Assembly: GCA_949300025.1 (NCBI GenBank) | Contig: CASGCS010000019.1 | Span: 62,001 to 126,000 of the forward strand | Length of the DNA stretch: 64,000 bases | Source: an uncultured bacterium | GTDB taxonomy: Bacteria > Bacteroidota > Bacteroidia > Bacteroidales > UBA932 | Direction: 5' to 3' | Shown: positions 1-8,731 of the stretch, piece after piece | Numbering within the stretch: the stretch's first letter is position 1 | Layout of the letters: each line of letters begins with the position of its first letter | Position numbers and translations under genes: made by a program | Notes under the pieces: generated by a model | Database searches by the model: none | Told to the model about the DNA's origin: nothing | The model's input: the letters and a program-made list of their open reading frames with translations, nothing else

Positions 1-166
1 GGACTACGGCCTGACGCGCAGCCTCGATCTGTTGACCTGTAAGCCAGCAAGACTCGAGAGTCTTGATGCCGAACGAGCCGAACGCCAACTGGGCGCCCCT
101 CTGGGCCATTCCCTTCATACGGCCTTTCTGCTGCCTTCTAAATTTAGTTTTCTTAGGTTGTAACAT
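1..166 (-). CDS. rplP: 50S ribosomal protein L16 (N-terminal part)
   Basis: The first 55 codons of ribosomal protein L16 are present and the gene runs off the left edge. The reading starts [19 protein letters not shown] and continues with the conserved LAFGSFGIK and QIEAARQA segments, which bind 23S rRNA in the large subunit. In other bacteria this gene follows rpsC inside the S10 operon. Here no rpsC lies upstream; instead there is a promoter at 261-290 and, beyond it, an unrelated dipeptidase gene. L16 is therefore the first gene of its transcript in this genome. The identification is certain; only the break in operon order is odd. Confidence 0.96.
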   Translation of the reverse strand, partial: MLQPKKTKFRRQQKGRMKGMAQRGAQLAFGSFGIKTLESCWLTGQQIEAARQAVV

Positions 167-260
167 TTTCTTACAATTTAAAATAATACATTAGTATTAC
201 TTAGTGCCAAATCACTGATTCCCAGTATTATAGCCGTAACGGAGCCATAATTGCGGGTTG

Positions 261-290
261 CAAAGATACACAAAATATTTAACATGCAAA
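261..290 (-). promoter_or_regulatory. Promoter for the rplP transcript
   Basis: On the minus strand TTTG (287-290) is followed after 18 bases by TATCTTTG (261-268), the Bacteroidetes -33/-7 pattern. Transcription would begin near base 255, giving a leader of about 90 bases before the rplP start codon at 166. The GGGTTGCAAAGATAC context (255-269) also occurs at the rpsL promoter. Confidence 0.8.
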
Positions 291-320
291 TATTTTTTGC
301 TCCTCAATCAACATTTTGGC

Positions 321-352
321 AAAAAAAAATGGCGGACAAACCCGCCATTTTC
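321..352 (-). terminator. Rho-independent terminator after the dipeptidase gene
   Basis: AAAATGGCGG pairs with CCGCCATTTT around a short loop. Read on the minus strand the stem ends in a run of nine T. It lies about 50 bases after the dipeptidase stop and separates the gltS-dipeptidase operon from the rplP promoter. Confidence 0.88.
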
Positions 353-402
353 ACTCGCTTACAAAAACGGAACTCCGCCATGAAGTCTCGTTTTGGATTT
401 CT

Positions 403-1515
403 CTATTCTCCTCTCAGTTCTTCTGAAATTTTCTCCACCTGTCTGAGCAGCCGCAGGAAGTTGCCGCCCCAGAACATCTTTATCTCGTCATGCGTGTAAC
501 CACGGCGAAGCATCTCCACCGTAATGTTCTTCATGTCACCTGCATTTCTGAGGTCCACAAGTCCGCCGCCGCCGTCAAAATCTGTTCCTATACCCACATG
601 CTCTATTCCGACCAGATTCCTGACATAGTCAACATGGTCCACGAATGTCTTGACTGTCGCTTTTTTAGGAGCTGTCGCTGAGAGGAAGTACTTTTCAGCG
701 GCAACCTGAACAAGCCCTCCGTGTCCGGCAATGGCCCTTATCTCGTCGTCCCACAGGTTGCGGGCATGATTTCTGAGTTTTCTTACAGCAGAGTGCGACG
801 CAATGACAGGAGCCTTGCTCTTTTCAATTACATCGAACAAGGTCGATGTGGAGGTGTGGGAAAGGTCTATTATCATGCCCAGCTCGTTCATCCTTGCAAC
901 GACCTGCTCCCCAAACGGAGAGAGACCGTTCCATTCAGCCACACTGTCGCGTGACGCATCGCATATATCGTTATTGTAATTATGAGAGAGAGTAATGGCC
1001 CTCACCCCCATGTCGTAGAACATGTCGAGATTCGACAGGTCCTTTCCAATGGCATAGCCGTTCTCTATTGAAAACATCACTATCCGTTTGCCCTGCGCCT
1101 TATATTTCAAAAAATCTTCAGAATCGAAAGCCTGTGCCGCAACATTGCTGTTGCTGTCGAGATGCTTGCCGAACAAAAGAAATTCGTTTTTTACATAATC
1201 GACCGCCTTTTGCAAAGATTGTGCATCACGCGGCCCCTGCTCAATATAGACCGCAAAAAGTGCTGCATCCAGTCCGCCCTTCTCCATAAGCGGGAAGGTG
1301 ACCTGCCCTTTTTCCACACCGTAATCGTCTTCGGGATGGTTGGTGCATACCGGAGTGTCGATATGGGTATCTATGGTAAACATGACTTTATGCAGGCTGT
1401 CTGCCTCATGCTGCAGCCTTGCTTCATCCTGCTGCGCGGAAAGTCTGAAATTAAACGAGAAGAGAAGCACAGCGATAATCAACAGTTCTTTTTTCATTGT
1501 ATCAGGTTTTATCAT
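403..1515 (-). CDS. Membrane-type dipeptidase, peptidase family M19
   Basis: A zinc dipeptidase of the renal dipeptidase family, probably periplasmic, that would split dipeptides. A hydrophobic signal segment opens the protein and ends near LSAQ. Visible metal-site motifs are THID (about residue 50), a Glu in FSIENG, the His of DLSHTS and of ASHSAVR, and the Asp of GTDFDGGG. At 370 residues it is close to full family length. The ATG at 1515 overlaps the gltS stop as ATGA, suggesting translational coupling; a second ATG at 1497 (MKKELL) would give a more ordinary signal peptide and may be the real start. It is the last gene of a two-gene unit with the glutamate symporter, so peptide breakdown and glutamate uptake may be linked. 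That link is inference. Confidence 0.9.
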   Translation of the reverse strand: MIKPDTMKKELLIIAVLLFSFNFRLSAQQDEARLQHEADSLHKVMFTIDTHIDTPVCTNHPEDDYGVEKGQVTFPLMEKGGLDAALFAVYIEQGPRDAQSLQKAVDYVKNEFLLFGKHLDSNSNVAAQAFDSEDFLKYKAQGKRIVMFSIENGYAIGKDLSNLDMFYDMGVRAITLSHNYNNDICDASRDSVAEWNGLSPFGEQVVARMNELGMIIDLSHTSTSTLFDVIEKSKAPVIASHSAVRKLRNHARNLWDDEIRAIAGHGGLVQVAAEKYFLSATAPKKATVKTFVDHVDYVRNLVGIEHVGIGTDFDGGGGLVDLRNAGDMKNITVEMLRRGYTHDEIKMFWGGNFLRLLRQVEKISEELRGE

Positions 1516-2858
1516 TTCTTTTTAATCCACCAGCCCATCTTAAAGGCAATCAGCAAAATCAGCAGCGAGACAAGAAGGCATCCCAGCATCAGCCAGGCTC
1601 CGTATCCGCTGACAAACAATATCGGCACAAAGGTAATCAGCAATATCTCTACCGGAGCGATAGGCAGATACGCAAGGGCATAATCATCCATGGCCTTGCT
1701 GGCCATTTTCGGGTCCACTATCCTAATGAGCGCTATGCCCATAGCCATGGTCCCGGTCCACCAGCCCCACGCGAAAATCGAGCGCTCGAACCAATATGTC
1801 CTGGAGAGATGGCGTCCGAGAAAGAAAGTTATAATCCACACTATTACAGTTCCAACAACTATAAGCACAACCAGAGGAAGGGCATATTTTACAACCACCT
1901 CAAGTTTTATCGACGCCACTCCGAAAGCCACAAGCAAATCTGTAAAGAAACTGCTCAGCCTCTGTGTGGTTTCGGGGCATATATATTCCGACGCGTTCAC
2001 CCTGTCGAGAATCTGCTTAAGCAGCAATCCCACTATGAAGGCGCAGCTGAACACGGGCAGCTCCAGTTTTGGATAATACACCTTCACACCCTGGCTTATG
2101 AGATAGCCCGCCAATGCCACGAAAAATATCACACATATATATAGTGTAATTGACTCTATGGATATGGAGGAGGTCGTAGCGGTTCCGAGAGAATCCCTTT
2201 TTTCCTTCGGGAGAAGGCCGCTGCGCAACTCGTCGGGCAAGTCTCTGAAGTCTGCAATAAATGCGGTATACTTGCGCCGCGCCGCCCATTTTATCATAAA
2301 CAGGCCTCCTACTATGGCGAATATTATACCTACGGTAGCCGTTGTCATTCCCAGGCTGCGTGCCTCGTCCCAGCCCAGTCCTTCGAATGCAGAACCCATT
2401 GCAGCGGCAGTACCGTGGCCACCGTAAAAACCGGTGGGAAACATTACTCCAAAAGCGTCGTTGAGCGAAGGCCATATAAGTTTGAGACCGTATATGCCCA
2501 GAAGCCCCACAATCCCCCATTGAAGCAGCATGCCCAGCTGGGCATAGGCCCATATCGGACCCACCCGTCTGGAAACCTCCTTGAAGGAAGCCTTGGGCGA
2601 AGAGAGAGGCAATGCTCCAAAGACCAATGCTATGAGTATTGCCGAATAGGTTCCCAGATTACCCGAGAAAGGAAGCCAGCCCAGTCCATTGGGGCCGAAC
2701 GCCAGCCCCAGAACTCCGGCAATAAGGCTCGGCGGAATAAAGAGTTTCTGGATAAGCTTTATCTTTACCCTGGCAATTTTGCCTATCAGCATAAGGAACG
2801 ATATAAGCCCCATGTCTACAAAGAAAGTCCATGGGGTAAATTCCGAGAGATTAAACAT
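1512..2858 (-). CDS. gltS: Sodium/glutamate symporter, ESS family
   Basis: An inner-membrane carrier expected to import glutamate with sodium. The 448 residues are mostly hydrophobic with ten or more membrane segments. The family signature GFYGGHGTAAAMG is present near residue 143, with LFIPPSLIAG in the first half and a WGWWTGTMAMG segment in the second repeat. Length fits the family, allowing for a long central cytoplasmic loop of about 50 polar residues (near 190-240). It is followed with a four-base ATGA overlap by the M19 dipeptidase on the same strand. Confidence 0.88.
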   Translation of the reverse strand: MFNLSEFTPWTFFVDMGLISFLMLIGKIARVKIKLIQKLFIPPSLIAGVLGLAFGPNGLGWLPFSGNLGTYSAILIALVFGALPLSSPKASFKEVSRRVGPIWAYAQLGMLLQWGIVGLLGIYGLKLIWPSLNDAFGVMFPTGFYGGHGTAAAMGSAFEGLGWDEARSLGMTTATVGIIFAIVGGLFMIKWAARRKYTAFIADFRDLPDELRSGLLPKEKRDSLGTATTSSISIESITLYICVIFFVALAGYLISQGVKVYYPKLELPVFSCAFIVGLLLKQILDRVNASEYICPETTQRLSSFFTDLLVAFGVASIKLEVVVKYALPLVVLIVVGTVIVWIITFFLGRHLSRTYWFERSIFAWGWWTGTMAMGIALIRIVDPKMASKAMDDYALAYLPIAPVEILLITFVPILFVSGYGAWLMLGCLLVSLLILLIAFKMGWWIKKK

Positions 2859-2945
2859 AGCATGTAGTTTTTAAAGGTTAACGGTAGGTAAAGTTAGCAT
2901 ATTTGGAGCAATTTTTGCAAAAAAACTGCATCAGGCAACATTATA

Positions 2946-3578
2946 ATGAATATTTTTCTTAAAAGTACGCTGGCGTTCGCCTTGATTTTCACTTCTTTTT
3001 CCCAGCCACTCTTCTCGCAGCAGGAAAAAGGGGAAGCAATGCACTATGTGATAGAGGGAAGCGACACCACCTTCATAGACAATCTGCCTGAAAGATTTGT
3101 CTTCTACCGCCCGCGCAACAAGGCCGAGAGAAGAGAATGGAGAGAATACTACCGTACCATATACAATTTCAAGAAGGTTTACCCTTATGCCCTTAAGGCC
3201 AAAGAGATTATAGCAGACGCCGACAGCACCCTGGCCAATTCTGACTTTACGGCAAGAGAACGGGAACGCTATCTCAAACAGTATGAAAAAAGGCTTTTCA
3301 AGGAGTTTGAGAAACCGCTCAGAAGCATGTCCATCTCGCAGGGAAGGCTGCTGCTCAAGTTGCTTGACAGGGAATTGGGACGGACATCCTATTATGTGAT
3401 AAAAAATTACCGTGGAGGTGCCGCCGCCGGATTCTGGCAGGGCGTGGCAAAACTTTTCGGTTCTGATTTAAAGCAACCCTACGACAGATACGGAGAAGAC
3501 AGGCTTATAGAAGAACTTGTGCTTCTATACCAGCAGGGGCAATTCAACTATCTCTACTATTCGATTTTCTGGGAATAG
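2946..3578 (+). CDS. DUF4294 family secreted protein
   Basis: A 210-residue protein with a cleavable signal peptide (hydrophobic stretch to about residue 24, then FSQQE). The body contains FYRPRNKAERREWREYYRTI and is rich in Arg, Lys and Tyr, matching my memory of the Bacteroidetes family DUF4294, whose role is unknown. It has its own strand among minus-strand neighbours. The last 22 bases overlap, tail to tail, the end of the LpxH-like gene on the other strand. Confidence 0.82.
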   Translation: MNIFLKSTLAFALIFTSFSQPLFSQQEKGEAMHYVIEGSDTTFIDNLPERFVFYRPRNKAERREWREYYRTIYNFKKVYPYALKAKEIIADADSTLANSDFTARERERYLKQYEKRLFKEFEKPLRSMSISQGRLLLKLLDRELGRTSYYVIKNYRGGAAAGFWQGVAKLFGSDLKQPYDRYGEDRLIEELVLLYQQGQFNYLYYSIFWE

Positions 3579-4324
3579 TAAAGTTTCCGGAGACTCCGGC
3601 CGTCGAAGAGCAGATAATCGAACCGGTTTATTCCTTCACCGAGCAGAAAAAGCCTGCCGCCGCCTTTCAGTTCTGTATCCAGGTCGAAATGATAGTGTCC
3701 GAAGATGAAATAGTCTATCCTGTCATTTTGCTCCCGCTCCAGTTGGAACCGCTCCGCAAATTGCACTATAGGTTCATCCTCACCCCGGAATCTGTAGTTT
3801 ATGCCTTTGGCGAGCCTGTTATGCCGGCTCCATCCATATCCGAACTTAAAAGCCAGGCGGGGATGCAGACAACTGAAAAGCCTCTGCAAAAACCGGCAGG
3901 TAAAGACCGACTTCAGCACTCTGTAGCCGCGGTCGCCTTCCGCAAGGGCATCTCCATGGGCCAGACAGAAATTTTTCCCGCACAGCCTGACTACCGCCGG
4001 CTGGTTCCGCTCCATTACGAATCCAAGTTCCTGCTCAAAGTACCCGTATGTCCATATATCATGGTTCCCGTTGAAAAAGTGCACCTCCACGCCAGCATCC
4101 GCCAAAGCGGCCAGCGCCCCCAGCGTTCTGGTATATCCGCGGGGGACAACGTCTTTGTATTCATACCAGAAGTCGAATATGTCGCCCAGAAGATAGACGG
4201 CCTTCGCGTCTTTGGGAATCTGCTGCAAAAAAGAGGCGAAAACCTTCTCGCGAGCCTGATAATCCCCGTATCTGAGCCCGAGATGCGTATCCGCTATAAA
4301 ATAATATAACTCCCGCCTGTCCAT
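3557..4324 (-). CDS. lpxH: UDP-2,3-diacylglucosamine diphosphatase-like metallophosphoesterase
   Basis: A calcineurin-fold phosphoesterase of 255 residues. Its metal-binding motifs appear in order: DTHLG (about residue 12), GDIFDFWYEY (about 47), GNHD (about 84), AHGD (about 120) and GHYH (about 210). The DFW context is typical of LpxH-type enzymes, which remove UMP from UDP-2,3-diacylglucosamine in lipid A synthesis on the cytoplasmic side of the inner membrane. It starts one base after the uppP stop, so it shares an operon with uppP, DUF3098 and ftsX, all envelope genes. Its 3' end overlaps DUF4294. A related phosphoesterase with another substrate cannot be excluded. Confidence 0.78.
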   Translation of the reverse strand: MDRRELYYFIADTHLGLRYGDYQAREKVFASFLQQIPKDAKAVYLLGDIFDFWYEYKDVVPRGYTRTLGALAALADAGVEVHFFNGNHDIWTYGYFEQELGFVMERNQPAVVRLCGKNFCLAHGDALAEGDRGYRVLKSVFTCRFLQRLFSCLHPRLAFKFGYGWSRHNRLAKGINYRFRGEDEPIVQFAERFQLEREQNDRIDYFIFGHYHFDLDTELKGGGRLFLLGEGINRFDYLLFDGRSLRKLYYSQKIE

Positions 4325-4325
4325 C

Positions 4326-5147
4326 TTAGCCCCAGATACTCTTGGCTATACATATTGCACCTGCAATGGCGCAGTATATCGCGAAGCCATGCAGGCGAGC
4401 CCTTTTAACGAGGTTGATCATAAGCGTGCAGGCAAAGAGGCCGGAGAGGAATGCAGTCGCCGCCCCCAGTGCAAGGGCCATTGCACTGATTCCCGATTCA
4501 GCCACACCGAAATCGCCCTCTATCAAAGAGAGAAACGTCTCCCCGAGAATAGGGACCAGCACCATCAGAAATGAAAATTTCGCAATCTCGTTTTTGCTCA
4601 CGCCAAGCATAAGGCCGGTAGAGATTGTGGAACCGGAACGGGAAAGTCCCGGCATAACCGCAAAGGCCTGCGCTATACCTATTATGAAAGCCTCCTTGTA
4701 GCCTACGGGCTTGCCTTCCGACGCACCGCCGCTTCTTTGCTCCCTTATCTTTGTAATCGTTTCGCTTATTGTAAGCAGAATCGCCGTAAGCAGAAGCATG
4801 AGGCCCACAATCAGGATTCCGCTCCCGAAAATCTGCTCCACCTGCTCCTTGAAAAAGAGACCCACTATCATGACAGGTATCATGGAAACGCAAATCTTGA
4901 AGATATAATCCTTTTCCCGGTTCATCTTAAAATTGAAAAACCCGGCCAGCAGTTTTGCAATCTCCTTTCTGAAAGCAACGATTGTACTCAAAACCGTAGC
5001 TGCGTGCACCACTATTTCGAAACTGAGATTTCCGGTTTCAATTGAAAAAAGTTCCTTGAATATCGTAAGATGCCCGCTGCTGCTGACAGGCAAAAACTCC
5101 GTAAGACCCTGCACAAGACCAAGCAGGATTGCTTCCCAAACCGACAT
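4326..5147 (-). CDS. uppP: Undecaprenyl-diphosphatase
   Basis: A membrane enzyme that recycles undecaprenyl diphosphate to the monophosphate used as lipid carrier for peptidoglycan and other polymers. Both family motifs are present: GLVQGLTEFLPVSSSGH near the N terminus and MPGLSRSGSTISTG near residue 167. Length (273) and the several hydrophobic segments fit the BacA/UppP family. It sits three bases after DUF3098 and one base before the LpxH-like gene. Confidence 0.93.
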   Translation of the reverse strand: MSVWEAILLGLVQGLTEFLPVSSSGHLTIFKELFSIETGNLSFEIVVHAATVLSTIVAFRKEIAKLLAGFFNFKMNREKDYIFKICVSMIPVMIVGLFFKEQVEQIFGSGILIVGLMLLLTAILLTISETITKIREQRSGGASEGKPVGYKEAFIIGIAQAFAVMPGLSRSGSTISTGLMLGVSKNEIAKFSFLMVLVPILGETFLSLIEGDFGVAESGISAMALALGAATAFLSGLFACTLMINLVKRARLHGFAIYCAIAGAICIAKSIWG

Positions 5148-5150
5148 ACC

Positions 5151-5411
5151 CTATTTTTTTGATTTTCCTCTGTACATTATTGCCGTAATCTCTATCGCAA
5201 TGCCGACAAGTATTACGACAGGAGCCAGAACAATTCTTCTGAAACTGAACATTTCCGGATTGAATACATCTGGAGAGTCCGGACCGCCCCCCATCATGAG
5301 AAGATACCCCAGAATCATTACACCCAGACCGGCAATTATGCAGGCGATATTCCTTGCTGGTATTGCAAACAGCTTCTGGATTGCTTCCTCTTTGTTTTTT
5401 ATCTCAGCCAT
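5151..5411 (-). CDS. DUF3098 small membrane protein
   Basis: An 86-residue protein with two hydrophobic segments (about 20-40 and 60-80), joined by a GGGPDSPDVFNPEMFSFRR loop. This matches the Bacteroidetes family DUF3098, which is commonly found between ftsX and uppP as here. Function is unknown; the setting suggests a role in the cell envelope or division. Confidence 0.85.
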   Translation of the reverse strand: MAEIKNKEEAIQKLFAIPARNIACIIAGLGVMILGYLLMMGGGPDSPDVFNPEMFSFRRIVLAPVVILVGIAIEITAIMYRGKSKK

Positions 5412-5425
5412 CTTACTGTCTATTT

Positions 5426-6304
5426 TTAATAATATAATTCATCATTGGAGAGCGACACGAGCCGGTTCATTACAAAAAACGTGCAAACCACACAGATAAG
5501 CACACCAAGCAATACGGTGCCGGCCAGGACAGCCACAAGCAGCCCCATGTCGAATATCGCAAAAAGCTGTGCGAACTGCTCCTTTACCACATACAGAAGC
5601 GCAACGAGGACACATGAGGCAAAAAGCCCCGAAATAAGCCCCTGAAATACGGCCCTTAGAAGAAAAGGCGCTCTTATGAAAGCCTTTGTAGCACCCACCA
5701 GCCGCATTGTATATATCGAAAAGCGCTTTGAATACACATTGAGTCTTACAGTATTGTTTATGAGCACAAACGAGATGAAGAGCAACAGCAGGATAAACAC
5801 AGAGACTATGAATCCTATTCTTTCTATATTCGTGTTGATAGTTTCAATCACCGAATTTTCGTAAAGAATCTCATCCACCTCGCCGATACCCGCAACCTGC
5901 TTTCTGAAGAGTTCTATACTGTCTGCGGAAAAATAGTCTGCCTTCAGTTGCACCTCTATTGAAATGGGAATGGGATTGGTCTGGAACACATCCAGAAAAT
6001 CTTCTCCGAGCAACTCCTTCATCTCGCGCGTACCCTGTTCCTTTGAAATATACTCGGTAGCCTTTACCGGCGCCATCCCCTGAATGGCCTTCTCAATCTC
6101 CAGAGCCCTTTTCTCCCCGGTTGTGCCGCTCAGAATAAGCGATATGCGCATGTTTTCCTTGAAGTAATCCGATACAGACCTTGCGTTTACCGCAAGCAGA
6201 GCGAAAAAGCCCACCAGCAGCAGCACCAGACTGATACTTATTATGGATGACAGGTATGAGTGGACCAATCTCCGTGCTATGATGTTTTTTTCTCTCTTTC
6301 CCAT
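5426..6304 (-). CDS. ftsX: Cell division protein FtsX
   Basis: FtsX is the membrane partner of FtsE and passes division signals to cell-wall hydrolases. The protein has a cytoplasmic start (MGKREKNIIARRLVHSYLSS), a first membrane segment, a periplasmic domain (about 45-165) and three more membrane segments with NTVRLNVYSKR just after the second. An upstream in-frame ATG at 6346 exists, but the -7 box lies at 6319-6326, so a transcript would begin near 6313 and only the ATG at 6304 is usable. No ftsE is adjacent, as in other Bacteroidetes. DUF3098, uppP and an lpxH-like gene follow in the same operon. Confidence 0.9.
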   Translation of the reverse strand: MGKREKNIIARRLVHSYLSSIISISLVLLLVGFFALLAVNARSVSDYFKENMRISLILSGTTGEKRALEIEKAIQGMAPVKATEYISKEQGTREMKELLGEDFLDVFQTNPIPISIEVQLKADYFSADSIELFRKQVAGIGEVDEILYENSVIETINTNIERIGFIVSVFILLLLFISFVLINNTVRLNVYSKRFSIYTMRLVGATKAFIRAPFLLRAVFQGLISGLFASCVLVALLYVVKEQFAQLFAIFDMGLLVAVLAGTVLLGVLICVVCTFFVMNRLVSLSNDELYY

Positions 6305-6318
6305 AATTATCCAAACTC

Positions 6319-6370
6319 CAAAGATAGATAAATTTTGAATATTCAAATCTATAATTTTTTATTACCTTTG
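6319..6370. promoter_or_regulatory. Divergent promoters for ftsX and the GT5-like gene
   Basis: On the minus strand TATCTTTG (6319-6326) is preceded by TTTG (6344-6347) at 17 bases. On the plus strand TACCTTTG occupies 6363-6370. Predicted transcripts begin roughly 9 bases before the ftsX ATG and 14 bases before the ATG at 6391, so both leaders are very short. Confidence 0.7.
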
Positions 6371-6390
6371 TATTTGCTAAAATTTTCACT

Positions 6391-7221
6391 ATGGAGCCCA
6401 AAAGAGTCTTGTTTGTAAACTCTGAGAGTTTGCCTTATGTCCCCGAGAGCACTGCCGCGAAGGTAGGCCGGTTTCTGCCACAGGGAATCCAGGAGAGCGG
6501 CAAGGAAATCCGCTCGTTTATGCCTAAATACGGATGTATAAACGAGAGGAGAAACCAGTTGCATGAGGTAATCCGTCTCTCGGGCATGAACATTGTCGTG
6601 AATGATCTGGACCGCCCTCTGATAATAAAGGTCGCATCCATCTCAGCAGCGAGAATGCAGGTATATTTCATTGACAATGAGGACTATTTTCATAGAAAAT
6701 TCATATATACGGATGCCGACGGCAACTTCTTCGAAGATAACGACGAGCGGGCGATTTTCTTTGCCAGGGGAGTGCTCGAGACTGTCAAGAAACTCCGGTG
6801 GAAACCCGACATAATCCACTGCTCGGGCTGGATTTCGCATCTGCTGCCGCTCTATCTCAAAAAATCCTATTCCGAAGACCCCATCTTTACGGAGAGCAAA
6901 TTGGTGCTTTCGCTCTACAACGAAATTGCAGACCAGACATTTTCAGCCGGGATGGAGTCGAAAATCCTTATGCGCGGAGTACAAAAGAAAGATCTGGACC
7001 TGCTGACTCCTCCAAATGGCATAAATCTTGCTAAATTGGCCGTTAAGTATTCCGACGCCGTTATATTGGGCGCACCGGCGATTGCTCCGGAACTGAATGC
7101 ATATATTGAAAAGTGTTCGCTTCCGGTATTGCAATACATAGACGTAGATGCACCGGAGTCGGACTACATTGCTCAGTATAACAAGTTTTATGACAAAATC
7201 ATCAATGGCGATGCAGATTAA
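6391..7221 (+). CDS. Glycogen/starch synthase N-terminal-domain protein (GT5-like)
   Basis: The 276 residues match only the N-terminal Rossmann domain of glycogen synthases (VLFVNSESLPYVPES at the start; WKPDIIHCSGW near 140). The C-terminal donor-binding domain is absent. The position where active synthases carry a Lys-x-Gly-Gly motif reads KVGRFLP, so the motif has lost its second Gly. This short form is, from memory, common in Bacteroidetes and not a recent truncation. Glycogen synthesis is therefore doubtful; a regulatory or binding role is possible. The 3' end overlaps the DUF4270 gene by 17 bases, pointing to coupled translation. Confidence 0.8.
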   Translation: MEPKRVLFVNSESLPYVPESTAAKVGRFLPQGIQESGKEIRSFMPKYGCINERRNQLHEVIRLSGMNIVVNDLDRPLIIKVASISAARMQVYFIDNEDYFHRKFIYTDADGNFFEDNDERAIFFARGVLETVKKLRWKPDIIHCSGWISHLLPLYLKKSYSEDPIFTESKLVLSLYNEIADQTFSAGMESKILMRGVQKKDLDLLTPPNGINLAKLAVKYSDAVILGAPAIAPELNAYIEKCSLPVLQYIDVDAPESDYIAQYNKFYDKIINGDAD

Positions 7222-8623
7222 AAAGGGATTCAAGATATCTTTTTTATTCACGCTTCTTGTTCTTGCAGCCCAGTCGTGCATAACGACCGACAAGACCGTA
7301 GGCAAGGAGTATGTTCCGGAAGACCAGTACCTCAAGATTGCTCTTGATTCGTTTCCCCTTCCGCTTAAAATAAAATCTACAGACAGCGTCCAGACGGCTT
7401 CGACAGCATACATGACAATCGGCTCTATCCGCACGGAAGAGTTCGGGCTGGCAAAGTTCGGCTCCGCCGCAAACATCTGCCCGAGTTCCACCACGCTTGA
7501 CTTTGGAGAAGACCCTCAGATAATTTCAATATACATGCTTGCTCCTCTTGCGCAGACGAGCAGTAACTCCACCATGGAGAGAACCTCCATCTATTTTGAC
7601 CAGTCGCAATCCAATATAGTACAGAATTTCCATGTCTACAGGCTCAACAGATATATAGACAGTTCCATGCTCTTCCACAACTCCATAAAGGAGGGTGACT
7701 ATTCCCCTGTACCGCTCAACATAAACGAGGTGGTCTATGCGGGCGGGGACTCCATAAAAGTCTACCTCGACAACAGCCTGGGTGCGGAACTGCTGACGGC
7801 AACCGATGAAGAACTCGATACCATAAACCGTTTTGTAAGAAGATTCGGAGGCCTTTACATAACCTCAGACGAGCCGATAGGCAGCGACATTGGCGGCAGG
7901 CTCAACCTTTTCAGCAGGTCTGCCACAGTCATCTACATGAAGTTCAACTTCAAGCCCACATGGGACGAGAATCTTGAACGCAAAGACACGTTGGTAAGTT
8001 TTGTTTTCGGAGACAGTTACTGTCTGAACACAATATCGCTCAGTTCAAAAGGAGTGGAAAGCAACGACACCGAATTGGAAAAACTGCCTGTAGAGGGCAG
8101 CGCCGGAGTCAATCCATATATCGATGCCCGGGAACTTAAATCCATGATAGACAACTGGGTTGCAGAAAAGGGGTACGACCCGTCAAAAATAGTGGTAGGC
8201 AAAGCCACACTGACCTTCCCGTTTGAATTCCCCGGGGATTTCAACGAGATAGATTACAAATATCCCCCCTACCTGTTCCCCGTACAGCGCAGATACATAA
8301 ACGACACCACATTCATAAAATACTACTATCCGTTTACAGACAACAGCAGCACAGACAATCCTCTCGGAGAGATAAACCGCTCCACAGGAAACTATGTCTG
8401 CGATTTTACCGCTACCGTGCAGAAGCTGATTTCCAAGGATGCTTCAGAGATAGACGACACATACAACACCTGGCTCTACCCCATAGTACAGGAGACGGAT
8501 GCCACATACGGCACTACAAGCATTGTAATAGACCAGGTCTCATATTTCAACGGTAAGATAAACGGTCCCGGAGCTGAAAGGTACCCCATGATGACCATTC
8601 TCTATACAGTACTGAACGATTAG
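7205..8623 (+). CDS. DUF4270 family lipoprotein
   Basis: A lipoprotein of about 472 residues. The signal peptide begins at the ATG at 7205 (or 7211) and ends in the lipobox LAAQSC; an earlier in-frame ATG at 7148 would spoil the signal and lies deep inside the upstream gene. The body is beta-rich and matches the Bacteroidetes family DUF4270, of unknown function, presumed to be attached to the outer membrane. In this order it regularly follows the GT5-like gene, and here the two overlap by 17 bases. A strong inverted repeat follows at 8657-8701. Confidence 0.83.
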   Translation: MAMQIKKGFKISFLFTLLVLAAQSCITTDKTVGKEYVPEDQYLKIALDSFPLPLKIKSTDSVQTASTAYMTIGSIRTEEFGLAKFGSAANICPSSTTLDFGEDPQIISIYMLAPLAQTSSNSTMERTSIYFDQSQSNIVQNFHVYRLNRYIDSSMLFHNSIKEGDYSPVPLNINEVVYAGGDSIKVYLDNSLGAELLTATDEELDTINRFVRRFGGLYITSDEPIGSDIGGRLNLFSRSATVIYMKFNFKPTWDENLERKDTLVSFVFGDSYCLNTISLSSKGVESNDTELEKLPVEGSAGVNPYIDARELKSMIDNWVAEKGYDPSKIVVGKATLTFPFEFPGDFNEIDYKYPPYLFPVQRRYINDTTFIKYYYPFTDNSSTDNPLGEINRSTGNYVCDFTATVQKLISKDASEIDDTYNTWLYPIVQETDATYGTTSIVIDQVSYFNGKINGPGAERYPMMTILYTVLND

Positions 8624-8656
8624 CATTCGATTGACAAATTCATGACAGACACATAA

Positions 8657-8701
8657 AGAGGGGGCTGCATCAAAATGGCAAATTTTGGTGCAGCCCCTCT
8701 A
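8657..8701. terminator. Long inverted repeat between convergent genes, likely bidirectional terminator
   Basis: AGGGGGCTGCATCAAAAT and ATTTTGGTGCAGCCCCT form a nearly perfect stem of about 18 pairs with a short loop. It lies between the ends of the DUF4270 gene and the LPP20-like lipoprotein gene. There is no clear T run on either side, so termination is inferred from position and stem strength. Confidence 0.65.
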
Positions 8702-8731
8702 GGTGTATTGGAATATCGGCTTCCCGCCAAA

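Noticed and set aside
6391..7221. Full glycogen synthase broken by frameshift
   Set aside because: The frame ends cleanly, the next gene is unrelated and no second domain is found in another frame.
8657..8701. CRISPR array or miniature transposon
   Set aside because: Only one palindrome is present, with no repeated units, spacers or target duplication visible.
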